From positions 1 to 64,000 of the forward strand of contig NZ_JALBWV010000049.1 in NCBI RefSeq assembly GCF_022678645.1: 64,000 bases of DNA, given 5' to 3'. This DNA comes from Saccharopolyspora soli (lineage in GTDB: Bacteria; Actinomycetota; Actinomycetes; Mycobacteriales; Pseudonocardiaceae). This document shows, piece after piece, positions 8,708 to 17,286 of the stretch (position 1 is its first letter; each line of letters starts with the position of its first letter). Position numbers and translations under genes: made by a program. The notes under the pieces were generated by a model. The model saw only the letters and a list, made by a program, of their open reading frames with translations. It had not been told where the DNA came from and searched no databases.

Positions 8708-10248
8708 GCGCGCCCAATTACGACGCCGAACTCAACGAGTTCGGCTACACCAACAAACTGAAGAGAAGCCTCGGCGGGTTCCACACCTTCGCCGCCGGGA
8801 TCAGCTACATCTCGGTGCTCACCGGCACCTTCCAACTGTCCTACTTCGGCCTGTCCTTCGGTGGCCCCGCCTACTGGTGGTCCTGGCCGATCGTGTTCGT
8901 CGGGCAGTTGCTGGTGGCGTTGAGTTTCGCCGAGCTGGCATCGCGATACCCGATCGCGGGTTCCATCTACAACTGGGCGAAGAAGCTGGGCGGCCAGCAC
9001 GTCGGCTGGCTGGCCGGTTGGATGATGCTGCTGGCCTCGATCGTGTCGATCTCGGCCACGGCGCTGGCCTACCAGAACACGCTGCCGCAGATCTGGTCCG
9101 GCTTCCAGTTCATCGGCGACGGCACCGGGAGCACCGACCAGGCGGTCAACGGCATCGCGCTGGCCCTGGTGCTGATCCTGTTCACCACCCTGGTCAACGC
9201 CTTCGGCGTGAAGCTGATGGCGCAGATCAACAGCGCCGGGGTGTTCATCGAACTGGTCGCCGCCGTGCTGCTGATCATCGCGCTGGCGCTGGTGGTGGTG
9301 AACCCGCCGACCATCGTGCTGGACACCAACGGCACCGAGTCGGCCTTCGGCGGCAGTTATCTCAGCGCCTTCCTGGTAGCCGGTATCGCCTCGTCGTACG
9401 TGATGTACGGCTTCGACACCGCAGCGTCGCTCGGCGAGGAGTCCATCAACCCGCACCGCAACGCTCCCAAGGCGATCCTGCGGGCGCTGATCGCCTCGTT
9501 CATCCTCGGCGGCCTGATCATCCTGCTCGGGCTGATGGCCACCCGCGACTTCTCCGCGCCGGAGCTGGCCGAAAGCGGCCTGCAGTTCGTGCTCAACGAC
9601 GCGCTGGGCCCGCTGGTCGGCCGGTTGTTCCTGCTGGCGATCTTCGTGGCCATCACGGTCTGCGTGCTCGCGGTGCACACCGCGGCGATCCGGATCGCCT
9701 TCGCGATGGCCCGCGACAACGCGCTGCCCGCCGGTTCACTGCTGGCGCGGGTGAGCCCGCGCTTCCAGACCCCGATGATCCCGGCGGTGGTCATCGGCGT
9801 GCTCGCGGTGGCGCTGCTGCTGGTCAACATCGGGCAGCCGCAGATCTTCACCGCCGTCACCAGCCTGGCGATCATCCTGATCTACATCTCCTACCTGCTG
9901 GTCACGGTGCCGATGCTGGTCGCGCGGCTGCGCGGCAAGTGGTCGGCGCCACGGGACGAGGCCAAGCGCGACGGCCGGTTCAGCCTGGGCAAGCTGGGGC
10001 TGCCGATCAACGTGCTGGCAGTCCTTTGGGGCGCGGGCATGACGATCAACCTGGCGTGGCCGCGCCGCGAGGTCTACAACGCCGAGCCGCCGTACCACTG
10101 GTACCTGCAGTACAGCTCGGTGCTGTTCGTCGGAGTCGCGGCGGTCGGCGGGTTCGCGTACTACTGGTTCGTCCAACGCCACCGCGTCGGTGTCCTCGCC
10201 GAGCACGCCGCCGCGTCCACTTCGGACGTCAAGAGCCCGGTCGCCTGA
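8704..10248 (+). CDS. APC-family permease, probable choline/quaternary amine importer
   Basis: A 514-residue membrane protein with about twelve hydrophobic segments. It belongs to the amino acid-polyamine-organocation superfamily, seen from the N-terminal GGFHTFAAGISYISVLTG stretch (the unwound first helix) and the GFDTAASLGEESINPHRNAP region. It probably brings choline or a related quaternary amine into the cell for the flanking dehydrogenases; the substrate is inferred from context. The start overlaps the stop of the small upstream ORF. It ends 22 bases before the GMC gene, so the two are co-transcribed. Confidence 0.8.
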   Translation: MSAPNYDAELNEFGYTNKLKRSLGGFHTFAAGISYISVLTGTFQLSYFGLSFGGPAYWWSWPIVFVGQLLVALSFAELASRYPIAGSIYNWAKKLGGQHVGWLAGWMMLLASIVSISATALAYQNTLPQIWSGFQFIGDGTGSTDQAVNGIALALVLILFTTLVNAFGVKLMAQINSAGVFIELVAAVLLIIALALVVVNPPTIVLDTNGTESAFGGSYLSAFLVAGIASSYVMYGFDTAASLGEESINPHRNAPKAILRALIASFILGGLIILLGLMATRDFSAPELAESGLQFVLNDALGPLVGRLFLLAIFVAITVCVLAVHTAAIRIAFAMARDNALPAGSLLARVSPRFQTPMIPAVVIGVLAVALLLVNIGQPQIFTAVTSLAIILIYISYLLVTVPMLVARLRGKWSAPRDEAKRDGRFSLGKLGLPINVLAVLWGAGMTINLAWPRREVYNAEPPYHWYLQYSSVLFVGVAAVGGFAYYWFVQRHRVGVLAEHAAASTSDVKSPVA

Positions 10249-10270
10249 GCAGGAGAAGGAGATTCGACCC

Positions 10271-11821
10271 ATGACAGATCAGTTCGACTACGTCGTGGTC
10301 GGCGGCGGCAGCGCGGGCGCGGCGGTCGCGGCGCGGCTGTCGGAGGACCCGGCGGTGACCGTCTGCCTGCTCGAAGCCGGACCCTCCGACGTCGGCGACG
10401 AGGCGATCTTGGAGCTCAAGCGCTGGATGGCCCTGCTGGAGTCGGGCTACGACTGGGACTACCTGATCGAGCCGCAGGAGAACGGCAACTCGTTCATGCG
10501 GCACGCGCGGGCCCGCGTGCTCGGCGGCTGTTCCTCGCACAACTCCTGCATCGCGTTCTGGGCCCCGGCCGAGGACCTCGACGAGTGGGTGTCGATGGGC
10601 GCCACCGGTTGGGGCGCCAAGGACGTCTTCCCGCTGTACCAGCGGTTGGAGACCAACGACGGGCCGGGCGAGCACCACGGCCGCAGCGGGCCGGTGACGA
10701 TCCGCAGCGTCCCGCCGCGGGACCCGTGCGGCGTCTCGCTGCTGCGGGCCTGCGCGCAGGAGGGCATCCCGACCACGGAGTTCAACTCCGGCAAGACCGT
10801 CGTGCACGGCGCGAACTGGTTCCAGATCAACGGGCGGGAGGACGGCACCCGGTCGTCCTCGTCGGTGTCCTACCTGCATCCGATCATCGGCAAGCGGCCC
10901 AACCTGGAGATCCGCACCCAGGCGTGGGCCAAGTCGATCACCTTCGACGGCACCCGCGCCACCGGCGTGCGCTACCTGGATCCGGACCTGATCCACACCC
11001 GCGCGGTGACCGCGCGTCGCGAGGTGGTGCTGTCCGCGGGTGCCATCGACACCCCGAAGCTGCTGATGCTCTCCGGCATCGGCCCGGCCGAGCACCTGCG
11101 CGAGTTCGGCATCGACGTGCTGGTCGACTCCCCCGGTGTCGGCTCCAGCCTGCAGGACCACCCGGAGGGCGTGATCAGCTGGGACGCCGAGCAGCCGATG
11201 GTCACCGACTCCACCCAGTGGTGGGAGATCGGCATCTTCACCACCACCGAGCCCGGCCTGGACCGACCGGACCTGATGTTCCACTACGGTTCGGTGCCCT
11301 TCGACATGCACACCGTGCGGCAGGGCTACCCGACCTCGGAGAACAGCTTCTGCCTGACCCCGAACGTCACCCGCGCCCGATCCACCGGCACAGTCCGGCT
11401 GCGCAGCCGGGACTTCCGGGACAAGCCGAAGGTCGATCCGCGGTACTTCACCGATCCGCACGACATGCGGGTGATGACCGAGGGCATCAAGCTGGCTCGC
11501 CGGATCGTGGCGCAACCGGCGATGCGGGACTGGGCCGGTGCCGAACTGTTCCCCGGCCCGGACGTGCGCACCGACGACGAGATCGCCGACTACATCAGCC
11601 GCACCCACAACACCGTCTACCACCCGGCGGCGTCGGTGCCGATGGGTGCCGACGACGACGCCAGCAAGCCGCTGGACGCGCGGCTGCGGGTCAAGGGCGT
11701 GCAGGGCCTGCGGGTCGCGGACGCCTCGGTGATGCCCTTCCTCGTCGCGGTGAACCCGAACATCACCACGATGGCCATCGGCGAGAAGTGCTCCGACATG
11801 CTCAAGGAGGACAACCGCTGA
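10271..11821 (+). CDS. betA: GMC-family oxidoreductase, probable choline dehydrogenase
   Basis: A 516-residue FAD enzyme of the glucose-methanol-choline family. The FAD-binding GGGSAGA is at residues 11-17, the second family signature around GGCSSHNSCIAFW near 83-95, and the catalytic region near the C-terminus has VYHPAAS and NPNITTMAIGE (active His and Asn). It should oxidise choline to betaine aldehyde for the aldehyde dehydrogenase encoded upstream; alternatives are other amino alcohols. ATG 10271 has AAGGAG at a good distance. A strong terminator follows at 11928. Confidence 0.78.
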   Translation: MTDQFDYVVVGGGSAGAAVAARLSEDPAVTVCLLEAGPSDVGDEAILELKRWMALLESGYDWDYLIEPQENGNSFMRHARARVLGGCSSHNSCIAFWAPAEDLDEWVSMGATGWGAKDVFPLYQRLETNDGPGEHHGRSGPVTIRSVPPRDPCGVSLLRACAQEGIPTTEFNSGKTVVHGANWFQINGREDGTRSSSSVSYLHPIIGKRPNLEIRTQAWAKSITFDGTRATGVRYLDPDLIHTRAVTARREVVLSAGAIDTPKLLMLSGIGPAEHLREFGIDVLVDSPGVGSSLQDHPEGVISWDAEQPMVTDSTQWWEIGIFTTTEPGLDRPDLMFHYGSVPFDMHTVRQGYPTSENSFCLTPNVTRARSTGTVRLRSRDFRDKPKVDPRYFTDPHDMRVMTEGIKLARRIVAQPAMRDWAGAELFPGPDVRTDDEIADYISRTHNTVYHPAASVPMGADDDASKPLDARLRVKGVQGLRVADASVMPFLVAVNPNITTMAIGEKCSDMLKEDNR

Positions 11822-11927
11822 TCCCGGCACTCGGTTTCGGGCCGGAATCCCGCCGCCCGGCCGAGTAGCGCACAACCAAATATCGGACACCGCGGCTTCC
11901 CCGAGTCCGCCCCGATGTCCGCGTGCT

Positions 11928-11968
11928 GCGAAGGCCCCTCCGGTCCCCCGTCCTGGAGGGGCCTTCGC
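11928..11968. terminator. Bidirectional terminator
   Basis: GCGAAGGCCCCTCC (11928-11941) and GGAGGGGCCTTCGC (11955-11968) form a perfect 14-base-pair stem with a 13-base loop, followed by ATTT. It separates the betaine operon from the convergent VOC/TetR pair and can serve both. Confidence 0.85.
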
Positions 11969-11977
11969 ATTTCCGGA

Positions 11978-12352
11978 TCACGCCGGGGCCATCACCTCGT
12001 AGAGGTTCCCGGTGTCGTCGCGGAAGAACAGCCCGCGAGGACACAGTGGATGGTCGATGCGGCCGTTCTCCGGCTCGCGCGGATTGCTGCCGTAGGCCAC
12101 GCCCGCTGCGCGGAGGCAGGTGAGGATCTGGTCGAACTCCGCCGGTGCCACGTCGAACGCGAGGTGGTGCGGTTGGGCCTCGGGTGCGGTCATGAACTGC
12201 AGCGTCAGCGAGTCGTTGACCTCGACGGGTGCGAACTTCCCGTCGATCCCGTCCGGCGGCAGCCGACGCAGCCCCATGATCCCGGCGAGGAAATCGGCCG
12301 CCGCGTCGTTGTCCCGCGCCGGGACGATCGTGTGGTTCAAGGTGACGGTCAT
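11978..12352 (-). CDS. VOC-family (glyoxalase-like) protein
   Basis: A 124-residue vicinal-oxygen-chelate protein with two beta-alpha-beta modules: an N-terminal NHTIVPARDNDAAADFLAG half, a central HHLAFDV metal-ligand region, and the closing DDTGNLYEVM motif with the final Glu ligand. Such proteins act as dioxygenases, glyoxalases or resistance proteins; the sequence alone does not tell which. Its ATG overlaps the stop of the TetR gene (ATGA, 12349-12352), so it is the second gene of a self-regulated two-gene operon and probably handles the regulator's ligand. Confidence 0.8.
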   Translation of the reverse strand: MTVTLNHTIVPARDNDAAADFLAGIMGLRRLPPDGIDGKFAPVEVNDSLTLQFMTAPEAQPHHLAFDVAPAEFDQILTCLRAAGVAYGSNPREPENGRIDHPLCPRGLFFRDDTGNLYEVMAPA

Positions 12353-12975
12353 CCCGCGGCTCCCAGCGCTCCCCGCAGGAAGACATCGACGATCTCGGTG
12401 GTTTCCAGCGACGCGGAATCCCCCATGCGGGGCCGCACGAACAGCAGGCCGAGGAACATCGCCGCCGACTTCTCCGGTGACAGCCGCAGGGATTCGCGTT
12501 CCGGCTCGAACAATTCGGCCATCGCCTCGCGGATCTGCCGCATCGACTCGGCCCGGTCGTCGGCCTTCGGCGGCTCCTGATCCGCCGCGCCGCGCGACCT
12601 GCGCAACTGGCCGGTGGTGTGCAGCGATCCGATGACTGCGCCCATCCGCTGCAGGTGCGCCGCCAACGCGTCTGCGGCGTCGCCGAGCCGTTCGGCCAGC
12701 GGCAGGTCCAGCGGGATCGAGCTGATCTCCCGCACCACGTGATCCGGCCGGACGGCTTCGGCCACGCAGGCCGCCAACAGTTCGTCCTTGTCCTCGAAAA
12801 CTCGGAAGATCGTCGCCTCCCCGATTCCCGCGGCCAGCGCGACCTGCTTCGTCGTCACCGCCGCCCCGTACTCGGCGACCAGCGGTAACGCGGCGGCGAC
12901 GATCATCGCCCGCCGCTCTTCTGGACTCATCCCCGGCGCTCGGCGCCGACTCTTCGTCTCTCCCATGCCGACCAC
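12349..12975 (-). CDS. TetR-family autoregulator of the VOC operon
   Basis: A 208-residue TetR protein. The HTH (residues about 17-62) contains TTKQVALAAGIGEATIFRVF, with the typical FEDKDELL linker after it. The C-terminal domain has no recognisable ligand family. Two palindromes lie just upstream of its start (12981-12998 and 13010-13023), so it probably represses itself and the VOC gene. GTG/ATG choices at 12975 and 12966 differ by three residues. The XRE-cupin gene is next upstream on the same strand, about 80 bases away. Confidence 0.82.
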   Translation of the reverse strand: MVGMGETKSRRRAPGMSPEERRAMIVAAALPLVAEYGAAVTTKQVALAAGIGEATIFRVFEDKDELLAACVAEAVRPDHVVREISSIPLDLPLAERLGDAADALAAHLQRMGAVIGSLHTTGQLRRSRGAADQEPPKADDRAESMRQIREAMAELFEPERESLRLSPEKSAAMFLGLLFVRPRMGDSASLETTEIVDVFLRGALGAAG

Positions 12976-12980
12976 GCTAC

Positions 12981-13023
12981 GGAGTGAGTATTCACTCCGT
13001 CAAGGAAGAAGTGAGTACTCACT
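12981..13023. promoter_or_regulatory. Pair of TetR operators
   Basis: GGAGTGAGTATTCACTCC (12981-12998) is an 18-base palindrome with one mismatch per half; AGTGAGTACTCACT (13010-13023) is a perfect 14-base palindrome. Both share GTGAGTA/TACTCAC halves and start 29 bases apart, just ahead of the TetR start codon, which is what two dimers on one promoter need. Confidence 0.65.
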
Positions 13024-13053
13024 CCGATGAATTCCGCAGCGCCGGTCGTTTGG

Positions 13054-13617
13054 TCAGACGGCGTCGACGTAGCGCATCACGAGCGTCGCGGACACCTCCG
13101 CATCGAGCGCCTCGTAGACGTGGTCCACTCCGCCGTCGAAGCGGATGTAATCACCTGGGCCGAGCGTTTCCGGCGCGGATTCCGGCCCCACCACCAGCGT
13201 TCCGGAGTGCACCAGCAACTGCTCGATCACCCGCGGCCGGTGCGCGGCGGACACGTACCGCGATCCGGCGCGCACGTGCAGCCGGTACACCTCGAGCCGC
13301 TGGCCGCCGCTGACCACCCGGTCCATCAGCTGCACGTCCACGGTCCGCCCGGAAACGTCCGCGCCGCTGGCCCGATTTACCAGCAGCGCCGCCTGCTCGG
13401 CGGCTTCGGACTCGGCGACGAGCAGGCGTCCCAGCGGCACGTCCAACACCGTCGCCAGCGCGTAGAGCGTCTCCAGCGTCGGATTCCGCCGACCGGCCTC
13501 CAGCTCGGACAGCGTGCCCTTGCCGATGTCGGCCCGGCGCGCGGTCTCCGACAACGACAAGCCCCGCTGGGCGCGGGCCGCGCGCAGGTTCGCGCCGACG
13601 ACCTTGACCAGCTCCAC
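13054..13617 (-). CDS. XRE-cupin transcriptional regulator
   Basis: A 187-residue regulator with an N-terminal XRE HTH (residues about 7-62, including LSLSETARRADIGKGTLSELEAG) and a C-terminal cupin barrel (about 100-185, with GPGDYIRFDGG). This layout is typical of local regulators that sense small ligands in the cupin. It is divergent from the BenE-type transporter, with a perfect inverted repeat at 13636-13661 between them, and so probably controls that transporter. GTG 13617 has AGGAGG upstream. Confidence 0.85.
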   Translation of the reverse strand: MELVKVVGANLRAARAQRGLSLSETARRADIGKGTLSELEAGRRNPTLETLYALATVLDVPLGRLLVAESEAAEQAALLVNRASGADVSGRTVDVQLMDRVVSGGQRLEVYRLHVRAGSRYVSAAHRPRVIEQLLVHSGTLVVGPESAPETLGPGDYIRFDGGVDHVYEALDAEVSATLVMRYVDAV

Positions 13618-13635
13618 CGCTACCTCCTAGAGTCC

Positions 13636-13661
13636 GCTCCGTTCCATAAACAGAACGGAGC
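13636..13661. promoter_or_regulatory. Operator between XRE-cupin gene and benE
   Basis: GCTCCGTTC (13636-13644) and GAACGGAGC (13653-13661) form a perfect 9-base inverted repeat around an A/T-rich 8-base centre, lying within 50 bases of both divergent start codons. The right arm overlaps the ACGGAG ribosome site of the transporter gene. Confidence 0.6.
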
Positions 13662-13665
13662 TTCG

Positions 13666-14847
13666 GTGCAGTCACGGCAACAACTCCGGACCGCCCTGCC
13701 GCTGTCCACTCTGGTCTCCGGCGGGATCACCACGCTGGTCGGCGTGGCGAGCTCCGCGGCCATCGTCTTCCAAGCCGCGCGGACCCTCGGCGCGGACCCC
13801 GCGGAAATCGCCTCGTGGATCCTCGCGCTGGGCGCGGGCATCGGCGTCACCTCGATCGCGCTGTCGCTGCGCTACCGGGCACCGGTCGTGCTGGCCTGGT
13901 CCACGCCCGGCGCCGCGCTGCTGGCCACGAGCGGTCAAGGTACCTCGATGCCGGAAGCGGTCGGTGCGTTCCTGCTCGCAGCGGCGCTGACAGTGCTGGT
14001 CGGGATCACCGGCTGGTTCGAGCGGGCTGTCAACCTGATCCCACCGGCGATCGCATCAGCGCTGCTGGGCGGCGTGCTGTTGCAGTTCGGCCTGCACATG
14101 TTCACCACCATGCAGACCCAGTTCTGGCTGGTCCTGGCCATGCTGGCGGGCTACCTGCTCGGCAAGCGGTGGCTGCCCAGGTACGCGGTGCTCATCGCGC
14201 TCGTGATCGGCGTGGCGCTCGCGGTCGGCCAAGGTTCGCTGCGCTTCGACGGCGTCGAGTTCGCACTCGCCACACCTGTGCCGACTTGGCCGAGCTGGTC
14301 GCCGCACGCCTTGATCAGCCTCGCCGTTCCGCTGTTCGTCATCACGATGACCTCGCAGAACCTACCCGGCATGGTGACGCTGCGGGCGCACGGCTACGCG
14401 ACGCCGGTGTCGCCGATCCTGTCCTGGACGGGTGCGGTGAACTTCGTGCTGGCGCCGTTGGGCTGCTTCGGCATCAGCCTCGCGGCGATCACCGCGGCGC
14501 TGTGCATGGGCCCCGACGCGCACGAGGATCCGGCGCAACGCTACAAAGCCAGCGTCGTCTCCGGAGGCTGCTACCTGCTGCTGGGCGTTTTCGGCGCGAT
14601 GCTCGGCAGCCTCATCGCCGCGTTCCCGCTCGCGCTGATCACCGCACTAGCCGGTATCGGACTGCTGGACACGATCGGCGGCTCGTTGGCCAAGGCGACC
14701 GAAGATCCGCACCACCGCACCGCCGCGCTGATCGCCTTCCTGGTAACAGCTTCGGGTGTGACGGTGTTCGGGGTCGCCTCGGTGTGCTGGGGCCTGCTCG
14801 CCGGAGTCGCCGCGCACCTGATCACGCGGCAGCGGACCCCGGCCTGA
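13666..14847 (+). CDS. BenE-family benzoate/H+ symporter-like transporter
   Basis: A 393-residue membrane protein with about twelve hydrophobic segments and the BenE arrangement: an LVSGGITTLVGVASSAAIVFQ N-terminal helix, STPGAALLAT, and the ITMTSQNLPGMVTLRAHGY region. The family imports benzoate and probably other aromatic acids with protons. No benzoate-degrading genes are adjacent, so the substrate is open. The GTG at 13666, five bases after ACGGAG, is the start; the frame upstream overlaps the divergent regulator. A perfect terminator follows at 14879. Confidence 0.85.
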   Translation: MQSRQQLRTALPLSTLVSGGITTLVGVASSAAIVFQAARTLGADPAEIASWILALGAGIGVTSIALSLRYRAPVVLAWSTPGAALLATSGQGTSMPEAVGAFLLAAALTVLVGITGWFERAVNLIPPAIASALLGGVLLQFGLHMFTTMQTQFWLVLAMLAGYLLGKRWLPRYAVLIALVIGVALAVGQGSLRFDGVEFALATPVPTWPSWSPHALISLAVPLFVITMTSQNLPGMVTLRAHGYATPVSPILSWTGAVNFVLAPLGCFGISLAAITAALCMGPDAHEDPAQRYKASVVSGGCYLLLGVFGAMLGSLIAAFPLALITALAGIGLLDTIGGSLAKATEDPHHRTAALIAFLVTASGVTVFGVASVCWGLLAGVAAHLITRQRTPA

Positions 14848-14878
14848 CCGGTCGCTCTCGTCGGCGTACCGGAACGGA

Positions 14879-14906
14879 CGACGGCGGGGGCGAACCCCCG
14901 CCGTCG
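14879..14906. terminator. Bidirectional terminator
   Basis: A perfect 12-base-pair stem, CGACGGCGGGGG (14879-14890) with CCCCCGCCGTCG (14895-14906), around a CGAA tetraloop. It lies 31 bases after the BenE stop and five bases before the stop of the convergent secreted-protein gene. Confidence 0.85.
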
Positions 14907-14911
14907 AGCGA

Positions 14912-15547
14912 TCAGCCGATCGTCGTGGTGGTCAAGATGGGGTTGGGGTTCGGGAAGCAGCGCGACGGCACGTCGGTGTCGCCGATGACCGTCGACACCA
15001 CCGCGGTGAAGGTCAGGCCGGGGTCGTCGTGGCTGGTGCCCTGCAACTTGGTCTCGATCGCACCGGAGGGCCCAGCTGTCAGGTGCACCGTCACGGTGGG
15101 CAGCTCGAACTCGGCGCCACCGGGGATCGGGCCGTCCAGGTGCAGCGTGGCGATGCCACTGTCCACGGTGAAGGTCGGCGCATTCGGTCCCAGGTTGGCC
15201 CCACCGGTGAGATCGGCGGAAACGAAGCTGGAGTTCGCCGGGATCGGGATCTTCAGGTCGACGCCCTCGACGCCCTTCACGGTGTAGCCGTTGACCTCGG
15301 AGGGCAACGTGTTCGGGGCCGGGTCGATCACGATGTCGAGCGCGCCGCCGGGCGCGACGGTGGCCGGGGCGGTGACGTCGGCGGCCTGCTGCAGGCTGAA
15401 CTGCTGCTGCCCCAACGGGGAGTCACCGGCGCAGTCGAAGTTGATGTCGAAAGCGGCGGCCAGGGCTTGCGGAGTCAACGCGAGCGCTGCGACCGCGGCG
15501 AAGGCCGCAGCGGTTGCGGCGCGTCTGCCACGAAGAACGGTCTTCAT
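14912..15547 (-). CDS. Secreted protein of unknown function
   Basis: I do not recognise a function. The 211-residue product has a clear Sec signal peptide (basic MKTVLRGRR, then an Ala-rich hydrophobic core ending ALAA near residue 31). The mature part is rich in Thr, Pro, Val and Gly with regularly spaced beta-strand-like segments and two cysteines (in FDCAG and SRCFPN) that could form one disulphide bridge. Proteins of this look are common and uncharacterised in actinomycetes. ATG 15547 is chosen over GTG 15556 because GAGGTGAGG then sits right in front of it. The last residues are a short threonine run. Confidence 0.75.
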   Translation of the reverse strand: MKTVLRGRRAATAAAFAAVAALALTPQALAAAFDINFDCAGDSPLGQQQFSLQQAADVTAPATVAPGGALDIVIDPAPNTLPSEVNGYTVKGVEGVDLKIPIPANSSFVSADLTGGANLGPNAPTFTVDSGIATLHLDGPIPGGAEFELPTVTVHLTAGPSGAIETKLQGTSHDDPGLTFTAVVSTVIGDTDVPSRCFPNPNPILTTTTIG

Positions 15548-15868
15548 TGGCCTCACCTCGCTGATTCGGGGAACGAAAAGGTGCGGGCCGCGCGGCGACC
15601 CGAATACTTACCGACGAGTAAAGTCGGCGTCAACGCAACTGAATTTTCCCGGCGTTCCCACCTTTTCGCCGCCGCGACGGCGCGTAGAACATCGCTTCAC
15701 CCAACACCGCTGTTCGGGTGAAATTCATTGCGACATAAAGGTTTCCGTCAGCCTACGATCCCCCAGACCGACAACGCCCAGTGACCGACAAGCGGCCAGT
15801 GGTGGTACCTGCACGCTCACCCGAAGCAGAGCCAGTCGGTCCACTGTGCCCACTCGACTGGACCAACG
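15548..15868. other. Intergenic space without a gene
   Basis: These 321 bases hold the leader and promoter of the secreted-protein gene. CGAC-GAGTAAA-GTCG near 15611-15625 is a small inverted repeat that could be a regulatory site. I see no terminator for the upstream DinB gene, no RNA gene and no coding frame with the local codon bias. Confidence 0.5.
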
Positions 15869-16402
15869 TCAGGCGAAGCTGCGGCCGCCGGATGCCCGGT
15901 ACAGGTCGCGCAGCAGGGCCACCTCGGCGCCGTGGTGGAACAGCTCGCGGTTGAGGTGCAGCACCAGCGCGCGGTAGGGCCGGTCGGCGAACGGCCCTTC
16001 GGCCGGGCCGACCGGCTTCGCCCAGCCTTCGGCGTCCAAGGATCCGATGCCGTTGCGCCACAAGGTCTTCTGCTCGTCGAGGTAGGCCAGCGCGGTCGCC
16101 GCGTCAGTCGGGTAGTCGTGGTTGTCCATCCGGTACGAGGCGTCGCCGAAGTGGTTGTTCGCCCGCATCGCGAAGACGTGCCCGGCGATGTGGTTCAGCC
16201 GCCACGCGATCGTGGTGAACGGCGGCGGGACGGGCTCCGGGAAGCTGAAATCCATCGCCCACCCGTCGTCGACCCGGCGCAGCGACCAGCAGTCCGCGAC
16301 CGGCTCCCAGAAGTACTCCTCGTCGGTGAGGCCGTCGAGGCGCGGGCGCCACATCGTCCAGTAGAAGTCCAACTGATCGAGTGCTTCGGCTCGCCAATCC
16401 AT
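15869..16402 (-). CDS. DinB / damage-inducible-fold protein (DUF664-like)
   Basis: A 177-residue protein of the DinB/YfiT four-helix fold. The three family histidines appear in LNHIAGH (near residue 75) and in the C-terminal HLNRELFHHGAE helix, where they would bind a metal. The family includes mycothiol- or bacillithiol-dependent transferases and detoxification enzymes; which one this is cannot be read from the sequence. ATG 16402 gives the standard family length; no good ribosome site is in front, so the message may be leaderless. It is divergent from the HAD operon. Confidence 0.75.
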   Translation of the reverse strand: MDWRAEALDQLDFYWTMWRPRLDGLTDEEYFWEPVADCWSLRRVDDGWAMDFSFPEPVPPPFTTIAWRLNHIAGHVFAMRANNHFGDASYRMDNHDYPTDAATALAYLDEQKTLWRNGIGSLDAEGWAKPVGPAEGPFADRPYRALVLHLNRELFHHGAEVALLRDLYRASGGRSFA

Positions 16403-16478
16403 GCGGTCAGCGTAGACAGCTCCCCCGACACCGGCGAGACCTCCGGCCTGCGACCTTCCGACCAGGGTCTGGCGTGCA

Positions 16479-16494
16479 TACCGTCTAGTCGGTA
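16479..16494. promoter_or_regulatory. Operator before the acyl-CoA catabolic operon
   Basis: TACCGTCTAGTCGGTA is a 16-base palindrome with one mismatch per half, ending 11 bases before the first gene. A near-identical site (ACCGACCAGTCGGT) lies at 28899-28912 before the acyl-CoA ligase operon. The shared form is ACCGACNNGTCGGT, the style of site bound by TetR regulators of fatty-acid genes. Confidence 0.6.
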
Positions 16495-16505
16495 CGGTCC
16501 TTGGC

Positions 16506-17186
16506 ATGGGTTCCAGCGGCGCGGCCCCCACCATCCGGGCGGTGATCTTCGACTACGGCGGGGTGCTGACCACCCCTGGTCGCGTCGCGATCAAGGCTTG
16601 GACCGAACAGGAAGGTATCCGACCGGAGACGTTCTCCGCGGCGCTCAAGGAGTGGCTGTCGCGCAGCGCCCCGGTCGGAAGCCCGATCCACCAGCTGGAG
16701 ACCGGCGAGATTTCCGCGGCCGAGTTCGACCGCACCCTCGCCCGGCGGTTGCGCACCATCGACGACCAGCCGGTCGAGGCCGACGGGCTGATGCGGCGGA
16801 TGTTCGCCCGGATGCGCAGCGAACCCGTGATGCTGGACCTGGTGCGCCGACTGCGGGCCTGCCGGGTGCGGACCGCGCTGTTGTCCAACAGCTGGGGCAA
16901 CAACTACCCGTGGGACCTGCTCGACGGGCTCTTCGAACTCGCGGTGATCTCCGGCGAAGTCGGGCTGCGCAAGCCGGATCCGCGGATCTACCAGCTGACG
17001 CTGGACCGACTCGGCCTTGCGGCCCGCGAAGCGGTGTTCGTCGACGACGGTGCCCCGAACGTCGAGGCCGCCCAACGGCTCGGGCTGCACGGCGTGCTGC
17101 ACACCGACGTCGCCGGAACCTGCGCCCGGCTCGCCGAACTCGTACCGGCCCTGGACCGGGTGGCCCCGCGAAGCGAGGAGGACTGA
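16506..17186 (+). CDS. HAD-superfamily hydrolase, ACAD10 N-domain-like
   Basis: A 226-residue HAD hydrolase (subfamily IA). The nucleophile motif FDYGGVL is at residues 15-21, the Ser motif in TALLSNSWG near 120, the Lys in LRKPDP near 157, and the acidic FVDDGAPNV near 177. The second Asp of the usual DxD is Gly, as in YihX-like and ACAD10-like members, so activity may be limited or specialised. It leads an operon whose next two genes, an APH-type kinase and an acyl-CoA dehydrogenase, complete the domain order of animal ACAD10. It probably acts on phosphorylated acyl-CoA intermediates (inference). The operator at 16479 lies directly ahead. Confidence 0.8.
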   Translation: MGSSGAAPTIRAVIFDYGGVLTTPGRVAIKAWTEQEGIRPETFSAALKEWLSRSAPVGSPIHQLETGEISAAEFDRTLARRLRTIDDQPVEADGLMRRMFARMRSEPVMLDLVRRLRACRVRTALLSNSWGNNYPWDLLDGLFELAVISGEVGLRKPDPRIYQLTLDRLGLAAREAVFVDDGAPNVEAAQRLGLHGVLHTDVAGTCARLAELVPALDRVAPRSEED

Positions 17187-17222
17187 TGGGCCAGACTTTT
17201 CGCCGGGCTCATCACGTCCGAC

Positions 17223-17275
17223 CGGGTGCGGGTGTCCCGCAAGAACACTCGGGTGCGGGTGTCCCGCAAAACACT
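17223..17275. repeat. Tandem repeat of two 26-27-base units
   Basis: Two head-to-tail copies (17223-17249 and 17250-17275), differing by one inserted G, lie between the HAD and kinase genes. Each holds GCGGGTGTCCCGC, a small hairpin. They are within the presumed operon message and could set relative expression or be a simple duplication. Confidence 0.75.
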
Positions 17276-17286
17276 GTGGAGAGCTG

